From NCBI RefSeq assembly GCF_004664715.2, contig NC_051071.1, positions 87,000,936 to 87,064,935 on the forward strand: DNA of 64,000 bases, read 5' to 3'. Made by a program: the position numbers and the translations under genes. This DNA is from Peromyscus leucopus. Lineage: Eukaryota > Chordata > Mammalia > Rodentia > Cricetidae. Below the pieces are notes generated by a model. The model was not told the origin of the DNA, ran no database searches, and saw nothing but the letters and a program-made list of their open reading frames with translations. The first letter of the stretch is position 1; each line of letters begins with the position of its first letter. Shown piece after piece: positions 32,869-45,249 of the stretch.

Positions 32869-35546
32869 GAATTTTTATTGATGAACTGACTGGTTGTTTT
32901 CTGTTTTGTCTGGAAAAGAAGAAAAACTCTTCTCTCCATTACTTTCACATAAAATTTAGGAAAAAATGTATTTTCAGTTATAGGACGGGTCAACCCATCA
33001 CTCCTGGGACAGTGGAATCTGCCTCTTTTGTTGGGGTGTTTTTAAGTCAATGATCAAAGCAAACTTATTCAACTTAAAGGAACCTAGAACCAGTCCTTCT
33101 TTGAAATTTTCTACCTGAGACCTGAGACAAGGTTTTGCACTCAGTGTTTTTGCTGGAACAACCAAGACAAAGAGCTTCGCCGGAAATAATTCCTAGCCCA
33201 TGACTTGAACATCCTTGTGTGAGGACTATGAACCTATTGTGGCTCAAAGTACACAGAATCGGCTTCACAAATCTTATCTGATCTCTAAGCTCTTAGGGTA
33301 GAATTCTAGCCTATGTATAGAATTAAGCACACAATGGATACTGTAAGTATTTGCGTTGAGCATGTAGGTGAGAACGTGCCTCACTGTGTGGGGTGTGGAG
33401 TCCATCCAGAGCTGTAACGTTCAGACAGGTGCTTTCAGGGCCGTCTCTGTTGTGTTCCTAGCATGCACACAGTGCAGTCATTGCGATGAGCCCTGGGGAT
33501 CACCAAAGCCCCTTTAACTCTGCTCCTGGCCAAGCGCCCACTCTTCTAACAGGCTCCATGGGTGCGGTGTTGGCAATGTGCATGGGAAAAACAGCCTCAC
33601 CCTACCAATGAGGTAAGCACCAACATTCCAGCCCTGTGGCCTCTCAGACTCAACACTCACGAGAGGAAATGAAAAGTTTAGTTAATTAAAATATGTCCCC
33701 CCCATAAGCGAACAGAGGGGAAAATGAAAATGCTCTCAAGGACTTTCACTGTTCAAGCGATCAAAGGGTATTTTCACCGAGGCTATTTTGATTTAGGAAA
33801 AGAATTGGAGGGAACGGCGGTAGTAACATTGTCAGCAACACAGCCACCGGCCGAAGCTCTCAAGACAGCAACAGGGAAAAGGAGGAAGGGAAGGGAGAAA
33901 GGAGGGAAGAGAGAGAAGGGGGAAAGAAAAGAAAAACAGAGTTTGAGGAAGCTGCTTAGATGAAACAAGGATTTTCTCAAGTCACATGATGGATTTTTTT
34001 TTAAGTCAGTCATTTTTTAAGTCAGTCATCACCTGCTGCAGGTAGATGAGTTAAAGACTGTTGTGAGTTAAGGAGAGGAAAGTCCAGTGGCTCTGGAGTG
34101 TGTTGAGATTTGAAGATTCAATGTTGAATAGATGGTTTTGGAAAATATTCAACTTTAACTGAAATGATTTGAAAGTATAAAAATGTTCCCATACTTCTGC
34201 TAAGTGTAAAGACAATGATTTTTATCACCTTGCTTCTTCAGCTTCGGGCCATGGGTAGAAAAATTATATAACTGCAGAATGATTTCAAATTTTGAAAATA
34301 TACTACTGATAGCACTAATATTAAATTTTAATCCCTCAAGTTAGTAATTATACAAAAATAAAAAAGAAATGGTAAGAAAACCAACCTCCCTGAAGATATC
34401 TCTAATAATAATTCTGTAGAGACTGTGTATTTAACATGTTTTAGAGAGAATATCTGTGTCCTGGGCAGAGGCCGCTCTTGACTGTAGAGGAGAAAGTACT
34501 GGTTCATAAGTAGGGATGAAGTTTAGCCTGGGGAGCAGCTGGCAGTGCCTGGGGAGGAGGCTGGAGTGTGCTGGAGAGGGAACCACAGGGAGAAGTAGGA
34601 AGAAGCCAAGGATGCTGCTCGAAGCTCAAGGTGTACAGGACAGCTCTTGCAACAACAATAAAATCACCAGTTCTAAACACCAATGGAGCCTGTGAGAAAG
34701 ATGCTCTGAACTAACTGAAGGGAAGCCACTGAGGAAAGAGGAACAAGGAGTTGGCAGGTGCTCCTGTCTAGGGAAGGGAAGTCAGGGGGTTAGCACCTTG
34801 AAGTGTTGTATAAGGAGGCCACTATCACTATTACTTGAAGAGGAAGTAATGTTGAAGAAGATAATCATAAGAAGATAGTTTATTGTTAAATTCATGTTTA
34901 AGTTATTCTCTTCCTAATTAAATTCCTACAGAAAACAAATAGTGTCTACAACAAACAGTGCCATCTACGGGGCTGTCACACTATTTCAGGTATATCGGGG
35001 TGAGCACTGAGGGAGGACTGTGATCTTTTGCTCCCTCATAGTCCTGCTGCCTTATTTCAAGTGACATTGTTCCACTCTGGAAATCCCATCTCTTCCTCTT
35101 AGAACATACATTGCACAGCTAAAGTCCAACAAATTCATTTTTCTTCATTTAGTGCACTTATCTCTTCACTCTGAGTTTTGTGAAGGGAAAATTTCCAACT
35201 AGAAAAGGCATTAAATAATTCCTTTTTTGTATTCCTCCCCTGGATTTTAGAAGCAGTACTAGTACCACAGTTTTCATCAAGAGGTATTTTCGGTAGTTTG
35301 GAATATCCTCAGGAGAACAGCCTAAAAGAAACGTGTTTTATTTTCATCTCTTAGCTCTCTGAGGTGGCTTCATCAAGCCTGGGACATTTACAGCTGAGCA
35401 AGCATCTCAAGGCAGCATGACACTAGGCTTGGGAACCTGGCCTTAGCACTTGCCAGCCCAGCACAGTAGGTTATATAGAGATGTAAAAGGTCCTTAACCC
35501 AATGATTTAAAGTTTTTAAGTCTGTAGTTAGTAGCTTCATACTGTA
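32869..35546. other. Unique-looking DNA, no gene seen
   Basis: It contains a purine-rich patch at about 33878-33945 (GGAA/GGGAAA runs). The complementary open frames crossing that patch are compositional. No repeat family or exon recognised elsewhere. Confidence 0.3.
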
Positions 35547-35600
35547 CTAGTAGTAGTAGTAGTAGCAGTAGTAGTAGTAGTAGTGTGTGTGTGTGTGTGT
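35547..35600 (+). repeat. (TAG)n(TG)n compound microsatellite
   Basis: About 12 TAG units with one CAG interruption (35547-35583) run directly into a (TG)n tract to about 35600. It forms the tail of the adjoining B3-like repeat. Confidence 0.95.
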
Positions 35601-35838
35601 ATGTGTGTCACATGGAAACAAGAGGTGTCTTCTTTAGTTACCTTCTACCTTAATTTTGCAGGAGGGTGTCTCATTGGATTGAGGTTCATTGGTTAGCCTG
35701 GCTGCCTAACAAGCTCCGGTGAGCTGCCTGGCTCTGGCCATCCAGCACTGGAATTTCCAATGTGAGTAGGAGGGATCTGAACTAAGGACCTCATGCTAAT
35801 GTGGCTAGCACCTGCCTGGCCCTCTCTCCAGCCCCTCA
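35584..35838 (-). mobile_element. Long B3-like composite repeat
   Basis: The plus strand has 'ggagggtgtctcattggatt', 'agcctggctgcctaacaagc', 'gatctgaactaaggacctca' and 'tgcctggccctctctccagc'. The same B3-ends plus B1-like-middle layout as at 32540-32868, head at the right end. Strongly diverged. Confidence 0.6.
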
Positions 35839-37087
35839 CGTTGAATTCCTTGGCTAACTTTTAAGTTGGAACAGCCACTCTCCCTCCCTCCCTGTATGCA
35901 TTCTCTCTAGGGGAAGAAATGATTCCAAAGTTTCTGAGTCTTGCCCACCAGAAAGCAAGAAGAATGCGCATATGAGTGGTTGGACTGTTTCCTATATTTC
36001 AGTTAACACTGCTCTGTATTTATTGTTTTTATTCCCAAAATGTCTCCCTCCCCCCTTTCTGGAACTACTATTTTAAGTGTAACTTTAAAATCAATGTTTC
36101 TTGTAAACATAACAAACATAATTAGTTCACAGATACTGGCTTGGATAATCCAGATGCTCAGGGATACAGCTGTCAATGACGAGAGTGAGAAAAGGCGGGT
36201 GACCCTGCTGAGTTGATTTAAGAAAATCTGTAGATGGGAATTCTTGAGACAGCTGCTGGCAGGTGGTAGCATCTGTTATTTTTAGCATTTCAATTTCTTG
36301 TCCATTTGTTGTTTCGTGAGTCTCAGTTCATTTTCATTTAGATCACTTTCATTAAAGCTTCAGGAGTAACCAGACTCAAATGCTGTGGTGTATGTGACCT
36401 TTCATTCTCTTCTCAGGCCCAGATAGCTGAAGTCGCTTGATTGTGAACACCACAGGGGGATGGACATGTGTTTCAACCCTAGACAAGTTGTCAGCCACAC
36501 ACCTGGGTTTTGTTGCAGCTATGTTTTATGAAACATCAATGGGAAAGCTTTCTGTAATAAAACGCAGTGAATGTGTCCTGTTAGAAATACACAACCCGGG
36601 ATTTTCCTTGGTTAGCGGTCAGCATGGAAAGCTGCTCCATTGGGTAATTGGGGGGTGGTTTTGTATAATAATAATAATAAAAAAAAACATGGGAGCTGCA
36701 GAGCAATCCACTTTTCAATATTCTTCTTGACTGTGTCTTACCCTGGGTGATGAGAAGAAAATTGCTCATAGATACAAATCTATTACAGCCCATGTACCAT
36801 TAAGTCTCTGTAAGGTCTTCCAGTCTGTTGATATTCTTGTCTTAAAGACAGTCAAAAACAAGGTACATGGCAGTTTGGTTTATTTTACCAAGCATATGAG
36901 GTTCAACTGTATGATTTCTTCTATATTTTTCCTCTGATATCTACCAACCAATTTACTGAACTCTTTATCAGAAAAATAGATATTTTTATATCAGTGTCAT
37001 GAATCAAAGCCAACACAAGGATTTTAAAAACCCTATTCTCTAAAGAAGATTTTCTTATTTTATTTTAACCTTTTAAAATGTTATTTC
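35839..37087. other. Unique-looking DNA, no gene seen
   Basis: No repeat or exon recognised apart from a short (ATA)n run at 36664-36680. Confidence 0.3.
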
Positions 37088-37112
37088 TTATTCATGTATA
37101 TCCATGAGTGCA

Positions 37113-37165
<53 letters not shown>

Positions 37166-37198
37166 GAGAGAGAGAAAGACAGAGAGACAGAGAGAGAG
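37113..37198 (+). repeat. (TG)n(AG)n compound microsatellite
   Basis: About 20 bp of TG followed by about 66 bp of AG with ACAG/AAAG interruptions. Confidence 0.95.
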
Positions 37199-37320
37199 TT
37201 CTCTCCTTCTATCATGTGTGTTGTGAGAACCCTGTGTGTGTGTGCACACGCACGTGTGCATGTGTGCATGTGTGTGTATGAGTTTGTTCTCTCCTTCTGT
37301 CATGTGTGTCTTGAAAACCC

Positions 37321-37325
37321 TGTGT

Positions 37326-37374
<49 letters not shown>

Positions 37375-37391
37375 CGCGCGCGCGCGCGCGC
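37321..37391 (+). repeat. (TG)n(CG)13 alternating tract
   Basis: Alternating purine-pyrimidine sequence: TG repeats with one TATG break, then about 26 bp of uninterrupted CG. It contains 13 consecutive CpG dinucleotides in an otherwise CpG-poor region and is a strong Z-DNA candidate. Confidence 0.95.
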
Positions 37392-37506
37392 TCACATGTG
37401 CACTTGTGTGTATGAGTTTGTTCCCTCCTTCTGTCATGTGTGTCTTGGCAATCAAGCTTAAGACATCTGGCTTGGTGTCTTTACCCACTCAGCTATCTTG
37501 CTAGCC

Positions 37507-40340
37507 CGAAGAAGTACTTATTAAATTCTCACCGAGTTATATAATTCCCTTGAGGTTTTTAGTTGTTTCTGTGTCAAGATACATAGAATAAATATACTCA
37601 GACTGAAATGAAAGCATCTGGTAGCACCAAAAATAATTGTCATTAATAAGGGTAATAAGTGAGCACAGTGTTTTTCTCACACATGGAAAAGTTACACTCC
37701 TCAAGGTTGTTGGGCAGGCATTACCCCTTCAGCTTTGCGGTATTCATTTATTGTTAATCTGCAAGCAAAATAGACGCAAATCAGGGAGAAATAGACTTTT
37801 TAGTAAATTCTGCTCAGTTCATCTGCTTGATGACTTCATTGTTTCCCCTTATGTTGTGTTTATAGACGTTTACTACATTTTTTGGTAATTTTCTCTGACG
37901 TCAGATTGAAGATAATGAAAATCAAACAGAAAATGGTGGACAATTTTGTTCCATCTGATTCAACAACCAGAACTTTAAAACTCCTGTGAGCATGCTCAGA
38001 GATAGGTACCAGGGCTTCTTGGAAATTAAGGCCCACTTTATCCAAAAGAGGATAGTGGGAAACATTAAAGAGCTAAAGAAGCTGACAGACAGTTATGATG
38101 CCTTTCCAAAAAGCTAAAAATAAATGCAGACAAGTCCAGGAGATTAAAGTTCTGGGGGTATTGTCATTGAAGAAATAGCCTCTAATCTGAGATTAAAATA
38201 TGAGAGGGATCAAGAGTCTCTGCCCAGAGTGTGGTGAGCTCCGCATCTCCCTGTCTGAGTCTGGGAGAGAAGGTCATGAGATAATGTTGTCGGCATGGGA
38301 ACCAGAGCCTTCATGGCTGGCCTTGTGATTCAGTCCACCTCAAAGCACCGAATCTGGCTCCCGAGGGCCGTGGAGGATCATGGAGAGATTAAAAGTATAA
38401 ACTAAAATAGTGGTGTGCTTTTCCGAGGATTTACAACGTTTTATAGAAAAGAAGAGACGGAATAGCAAAGCAAAGCAAGGGTAACTTGTCAACTCATAAG
38501 CAGTGCTCAGAGCTGGTCTGCATGTTGCAAGACTGAGGGTGGAATTTCTAAAATTCCGGTTCTGTTTTTCTTGTAATTCTATTGCTCATTGACAAGAATC
38601 ACTCTAGGATGTAGGGGACCACACTGTTGGGCTCAGTGACTATGAGCCCTCTTCATGGTTAGGTGGATAGAATTCAGGAAGGATGAACCTTCAAAAATCT
38701 ACGTTATAACAGTACCAAGAGAGACACTGCCTGAAAATCCAGTCTTCCCCTTTGAGGCAGAATGTCTAAGGAAGAAGCTGACTTTATTCAATTGAGGTGT
38801 TCCTACACTGGTTTCTCTTTGTTCTCTCTGAGACTCTAGGACCACACTTCCCCTGTTGATCTCTGACAACATGCATAGTTAGGAATTCACAGCGCACTTT
38901 TGTTTTGAAGAGTGGGCTGTGGTGGTGAGTAAATAGATCTCTTCTCACCAGTATGAGAGCCAGTGGTCACAGGTTGAGAAGGTTCAATAGCCAAAGTGCT
39001 GTAAGAAAGACAACCATGTGTTAATAGCTATATGTAGGTAAAATACCTAGATACAAAAGGTAGAGAGACACCTTGCCTTGGTCCATAACATCAGATATCT
39101 GTAAGATCTGTTTATACATGAAATGTTTATATTAAGTGGCCTGAACTGTCCTCAGAAGATACTTACGGACAAATAACATATCTACCTCTCTACATAGAAC
39201 TGTCACAAAATAAAACACGTAGCACTCACAGAAACTCAGGAAGACCAAACAGCATATCGGTGAGCTAGATTCCCACTTGTGTTAGGAAATTGGTCAGCAG
39301 CTCCTTTTCATAGCTTCTGTACAAGTTCAGAACACTGACCTGTAGAAAGGAGCTGAGGAATGCGGAGAGAAGAAGGGAAAATGTAGAAATTAATATGTCT
39401 ACGGACTGCAATGGTGGGGGCTGCACCGCCAAGTCTGACCCAAGAGCTGTGTTTCATATATACAGCTGTTGTTTCCTGTGTCCAGTATTTTGTACGCTGC
39501 CATTCTCCTATCAAATAGTCGGGTAAGATTTGCTTTTATGAGAAAGCTGAGCGTGCATCCCAGTGCGCAGCAGCGCTGAGGATAGGGAATAAAAATGGAG
39601 GGGGAGAAAGTTTCTCAGGTTCTCATGCTGTCTCCTTCCAACCTTCAGGGAGGATAGAGTGATTCCATTTGCCATTTGCTTGGCGTCAATTGTTAGAACT
39701 GCAGCTTGCTCCTGGGGTTTGGAATTGGGAGAGTGCTAGGTTAGCCAAATTAAATAAAACCACTCCCAAATTACCAATACTGTAGAGGAGAAAGCTTTGG
39801 GCCATAGTAAATTAATACCTTCTCATAATTCTTATTCGGAACCTCACCAGTTAGGAAGATAAGGGCAGGAACTCATTTGCTTCTCTCCTCTCCTTCACCC
39901 CCTGCAAAATGGTGCCACCCAACCAGACAGGAAGGAGGAGGTGCAATTTCAGGTCTCCCATCTTTGTGAAAAAATCCTTGTCCTTCTCAAGCTCTCTGGC
40001 TTGGCCTCAGGACCTCACTTACTCTAAGCTAGGCCACTTGCACTTTTTTTTTCCCTTGCAGGAGTTCCTCCACATTGTCCATGAAAGGTCCTATTCACAA
40101 TGAGGCTGAGGGTGGCTTTCCATGCTCAGAATCATCTCAAAAACATGTGTTCTTTCTGAGATGAAAGCAGCATTTGATCAAAACATGCATCATGCATGTT
40201 TAAGAAAGTGCTAATGAAAATGTTAACTGCAAGTCCACAGAACTGGATTCTCCTAGGTTAGGACACAAGTATAACATGGTAATGGGATATCTAGGTCATT
40301 CTAATGGGCATGCACAGTTAAGAACAGTTGTCCAACAACA
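37507..40340. other. Unique-looking DNA, no gene seen
   Basis: 2.8 kb with no recognised interspersed repeat. Open frames do not exceed 83 codons. No exon supported. Confidence 0.3.
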
Positions 40341-40356
40341 AGAATTAATTATTTTA

Positions 40357-40495
40357 CTTGGTGGTGGTGGCACATGCCTTTAATCCCAGCACTTGGGAGG
40401 CAGAGGAGGTAGATCTCTTAGTTCAAGGCCAACCTGGTCTACACAGCAAGTTCTGTGACAGCCAGGGCTACATAGAGACCCTGTTTCAAAGAAAA
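40357..40495 (+). mobile_element. B1 SINE with 16-bp target-site duplication
   Basis: The element reads 'ttggtggtggtggcacatgc', 'ctttaatcccagcacttggg', 'aaggccaacctggtctacac' and 'agccagggctacatagagac', with a short A-rich tail. The flanks are a perfect 16-bp direct repeat 'agaattaattatttta' at 40341-40356 and 40496-40511. Unlike the copy at 19446, the internal wording is 'gacagccagggctacatag', the general murid/cricetid B1 form. Confidence 0.97.
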
Positions 40496-40511
40496 AGAAT
40501 TAATTATTTTA

Positions 40512-43204
40512 ACATATAAAACCCTCAACTACTGGGCTTCTGTCTCAAGTATTTCCTAATGCTGCTTTGTAGTTTTGTGTGTATGTGCTTGAGAGCAATG
40601 TTTTCTACAGAGCTTTACTCACACCAAATTCTGGGCTTAAGAACGACAGTTGAAAAGTGAACTTACTTTTTAAAAATGGATATCTACTAATGCCTCCTCT
40701 GGAAAGAAGAACATCTAAGAATAGGCTACCAGCAAACACAGAAGAATCTCCAAGAACAGGCAAGGGTCTAATGTAAGTAGGTGTTTTTTCCATCTGGGCT
40801 GAATTAATCAAGCTTCAGTGTTTTCCATCTACTGGGACCCCTGTCCTTTGAATGAAACACTTAGCTTTGAAAAGGAGCATGAGTTTAATATGAAAATATA
40901 GCACAGATTTCTGTTCTGAAGAAGACTATCAGGTCAAAAATCATTCTGCCTAAAAACTCTCATTCTCCTGTGACTTTGATGATTTTTATTGTGTAGATGA
41001 GTCAAAACTATGTGAGCTATTGTTTTTTTTTCTTTAAGAATACTTAGCTTTATACATTGAGAGTAAGTTTAAGTGAAGTTAGAATAAACTGGAAAAAGAT
41101 GTTTGATTAAGCCATATTGTGGCCAGGTAAGGCCTATTTAGTTTTTGGTTCTAATTTTCCTTGTTTGTGAAAATTTTTCTAACCTATACCACTTTTAACC
41201 CAGATTTCCCTTGGGAATGTGCGATGGTTTCTCAACTCTGTGGCACTTCTGACCTTTGGTCTAGTTTAAGCGTTGTATAGACACAGAAGTCTCCATGGCA
41301 ACATGGATTAGAATGACAGTATTTGAGCATACTGCTAACATCACGCCCAATCCACCATTAGCTGGGGTTGCACAGGCTGGTTTTAGCTGACATATTTAGA
41401 AAAGCTGAGGCAGACTCTCTTCTGTTATCAGCTCTATCATTGCTCTGTATCAGCAGGCATGCCTCAGTTACCCACCTGGTAGGAGAGTGAGTTCTAATGC
41501 CAACCAAAGAGACAGGCAGATTCTTGGTTCAAGTTGGACTTTATGTTGTAGGAAGAAGCTGACTGTGTGGGTTTCTCCATCACCAGGCATCATGTGATGC
41601 TGCTGCAAGTCAAACAAGAAGAGGATTGGGAGACAAACTTTATTTGAAAACATTTAGAGATGAAAAGTAGTGAAGTCCCACACTCTCAAAGAATGGCTGC
41701 CCTTCTTGGACTTGAACATCTCCCCCGCTAAGAACTTCTCTTTCTTCAGGTGTGTTAGCATGATGTTCTGTACCCACATGGCACATAAGCACACTATCTT
41801 TAACAATACACTCAATTTCTGTCATCTTTTCTGAGAAGGTGCTGGAGGCTCAGGCATTGAACTCAAGTTTTTTTTTTTCTTTTTCTTTCTGTATTTGGGG
41901 AAGTGTGAATTTCACTTTTACAAGGCTAGCAGTCAGCTGTCAACTTGAATAGATAACGCTGGAGAGAAGGCTGTCTCTTAGCAGAAGAAGGATGAGCTGC
42001 TGCTTCCTTTCCTTTTGGTACAGCCATGCCTCCGCTAGCGACCTTGATTCCGAGACTCCCTATGGCAGCTCTGCACCGGTGCTGTTCCTCCTGGGGAGCT
42101 CTTCATTACTGTTCACAGTGGTACCCAAGCCCTCAAGCTATCCCAGCCCTGCGCTTTCTTTAAAGGATGAATGCAAGTTATTGCACAGTTCTTCAAACGG
42201 GATGCTCTTATTCACTCTTTGAAGCTAAATTTTAGTTACCCTTTCTGATTCTGTTTCCATCACTCATGGTATGGAAAGTACATTCTTCTGTGTGCCTTCT
42301 TTTTTTTTTTTAAATCTGTTCTTCAGCTAGTTTTCTTCTCCTATTGCTTTTGTCCCATGAAGAGAACTTTCAAGATGTGAATGAAAGAGAAAGGCAGAGA
42401 AGGAAGACGAAGACTCACAGCAGAGAGTTGGGGAAACTATCCAATGGTCGTCACATGCACGCACTTGAGGGGATGACGCCTGTAGACTTGCCCAGAGCTT
42501 GTCACTATTCTAACTGATGTACCAACCTCTTAAAGCCACCTTTTCCTCCTTTACCTAAGAGAGGCTGTACTTTTAGAACATACTACTCTGACTGCCCAGT
42601 GAGGCAAAGTGAATCTTGAGGATTTACTGATACAAAGGAGACCTGAAGACATCCTTTGATCACTCGGATTTCACGGAAATAACAGGAGGAGTCTGTATGG
42701 ATGGGAAAGGTGAGATAATTTGCTGTTACTTAGAATATTCAGAAGCTCACAACATCCTACTTCTGGCCCTGGAGTCACTCACCAAGTTAGCAGCATCTGC
42801 AACTAAGCCCATCTGATTGATGAGGCACTGGCTCTCGAGTGTCAGGATTCCTCAGGACTGCTGGGGGCTGACTCAGTGGATCTGGATGGAGCTCAATCAC
42901 TTGTATTTTCTGAATGTCACTTATCTAGCTACTAGCAATTCTATCTGAAGACCAAGTGTCACAGAACAGTTTGATTTACTTCTCTTATTTATTTCTCTTA
43001 CTATCTACTAATTAAAAGGAACTAAGCCATGTAACTCAGCCAGCCTTGCTAATCTGTTCTTTGCTGTGAAACCCAAACCACTCATCTTCCACTCTCAAAG
43101 CATGCATATCTTTTTGAGGTGATCATATGAGTTGCATTATCCCCCCCAAATATGATCTCTTTGAATATAGTAACGAGGGCTTTAGCATTTTAAAATTGTT
43201 ATTA
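40512..43204. other. Unique-looking DNA, no gene seen
   Basis: No recognised repeat family apart from T-rich runs at 41868-41890 and 42300-42312. A slightly GC-rich, CpG-containing patch near 42020-42110 was inspected for an exon, but no frame or splice sites could be supported. Confidence 0.3.
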
Positions 43205-43362
43205 TTATTGTATACATTTATATATGATGTCAGTGTGGTGGTGTGGCATGTCAGGGCGAGCATGTGGAGGCCAGAGGATAACTTTGTGCATTCAGTTGAA
43301 ACTCAAGTTATCATGTTGACATGGAAGACTCCCTTATGCATTGAGCCACCACTCCAGACCAT
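43205..43362 (-). mobile_element. B3-type SINE
   Basis: 'gagcatgtggaggccagagg', 'ataactttgtgcattcagtt' and 'tgagccaccactccagacc' are the antisense B3 layout, head at the right. Moderately diverged. Confidence 0.7.
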
Positions 43363-43402
43363 GCAATAAGGATCATAAGTCACTCTTGTTTTCTATAGAT
43401 GT

Positions 43403-43690
43403 ATGCATTGCTATGGTTTGAATATGATTTGAACTTCATGTCCAGGTTTTGTTCCCAGTGGAGGAGTATTGAGAGCTATTGACACTTTTAAGACACTATT
43501 AAGTCACAGAGTCCTAAAAGTCAAAGCCAAGATTGATACCTTAATCTTCAGGTGGGTTAGGTCTCTCAGAGCTGGGTTAGTTACTGGGAGACTGGCTTGC
43601 TCTAAAGCAGGCTGCCATGTCCCTTCACTCTCCCTCTCTGTCCATGTGAAGTCATTTACTGGAGTTCCTGTCTAGAGTTTAATAACAAGA
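43403..43690 (+). mobile_element. MaLR-type LTR fragment
   Basis: It opens 'tgctatggtttgaatatgat', the typical start of MaLR (MST/MLT1/ORR1) LTRs, and later has 'ggcttgctctaaagcaggct' and 'gccatgtcccttcactctcc', similar to the 'ctgccatgt' area of these LTRs. The 3' end is not clear and the subfamily is not assigned. Confidence 0.55.
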
Positions 43691-45249
43691 AGGGAAGAGG
43701 AGCCTGGGATAAGGGGGAAAAAAAAAGACGTTTTCTTTGCAATTGAAGCCAAAGGTCTGAGTGTACCAGGAGGATTGGGTAGCTGTGTGAGAGTCAGCTG
43801 GACAGAACAAGATTCACATGTCCATCCATTTCTGAGATATTTAGCTGGGGCAACAGTGAAGATAACCAGCATTTCCCTAATGAAAGTCTGGCAGAAGTCC
43901 AATAAGAAGTGAGAGTGCCCTTGCTAGAGCTCTCTGCATGTTTTCTTCAGGAGAGTATAAAGGTTCAGCACGCACTCCACACTTGGGAGAAGTGGCATTA
44001 CCAGGTCAGAATTACTGAAAAGCGGCTGGTGGATTATTGCATGTGCAACTCCCCAGGTCCCAGCAAGTTCTCTGGTAAGACGGGTTGTGGGTAACCATGC
44101 CTGTACTCTTGTAGTCCTGAGACAAACCCCCACCAGTGGACATTTCCAGCTTCCGAAAGAATGATGATCTAACCCTGTAGGTTCAGGGAAACAGCAAGGA
44201 TTTGATGGTGACTAGAGTGTGTACTTGGCTTCACTTAACCATTTTGTTGTGTGTTAGATCATAGTCCACCTTAACTGACACAGCAAAGCTCCTTCAATAT
44301 TCAAACAGCCTTGGACATTCACACACTCTTATCCACTGGAAGTCATCATGCAGGATGGTTAGAGTCACTGCTGTCTACGTTGCTTGCTTTGAATGCATAC
44401 CTGATTCCCACCCTGAACCTCCTTAATTACTGTGGCATCCTACATACAGTCTTTCTATTTTATGGCACTGTATTCTGTATGTGGGTAAAAGATACCTGCA
44501 AGACACTAAAATTAAAATGGAGAAGTAATGAAAAGAGTTTTCCTGAACTATAAATAATTGATGATGATTATAAAATTGATGGTGAGGTTTCATTGCATAA
44601 TTTGATTGATATGGCAGTTATCATAGCAGCCTTGAGCAGAATGCTCTTGTGAACAAGATAATTTATCTCACTGGGTCTGTTTCTGCATAAATATTTTAAA
44701 ATGAGAAGCATAATAAATCTGTCCATAGCACACACATACTGGGCTGCCAAACCTGCCACCTGTTTAAGGCTTTAATGAACCATTCTGCATTTAACAGAAA
44801 GCCACATCAAATTAATGCTGACATTTTGCCTTGCTGCTGCTGTTCGTGTTCCAAGAACTCTGTGAGATAATTTTGCAAAAATTCTCTAAATGGGGCAACT
44901 CTGATCTTTTCACTAGGATTTGCCTCCAACTGTTCAGCAAGCTCCCCAGAATTATATTTATATCTGCAGCTCACTGGTGTCTTGAGATGTGGAATTTGGG
45001 ACTGGGCTCAGGAGAACTGAGGAAGTGAAGTGAGGGAGAAAGCAATGAGACCAAAACAGCACTGGACTCAGAGTAAAGGCCCCTCAGTGTTGCTGTAGCT
45101 GTCCTGTGGTATCAGATGCCCCTCTGACTCTCGGAGAGTCACTGTTGGAATGCTCAGCATATACCCTAGGTCCAAATTTAAATAAAGTCATTCTGTAACT
45201 GGGCGACAATGTTCCTACTAGAAACCACATGCCAGCAATATAAAAAGTC
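43691..45249. other. Unique-looking DNA, no gene seen
   Basis: No repeat or exon recognised. Confidence 0.3.

Larger units (their letters stand above)
37088..37506 (-). mobile_element. B3-type SINE expanded by internal minisatellite
   Basis: The right end ('gtctttacccactcagctat', 'cttgctagccc') is the B3 head in antisense. The body has expanded: a module around 'ctccttctgtcatgtgtgtc' occurs three times (about 37200-37232, 37289-37319, 37421-37450), each followed by or next to a TG-rich tract. The left side holds (TG)n(AG)n at 37113-37198. Open frames of 62-136 codons crossing these tracts are simple-sequence by-products. Confidence 0.75.

Noticed and set aside
37094..37504. 136-codon plus-strand frame rich in C, V and R/E repeats
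   Set aside because: It is the translation of (TG)n, (AG)n and (CG)n tracts in an expanded B3 SINE.
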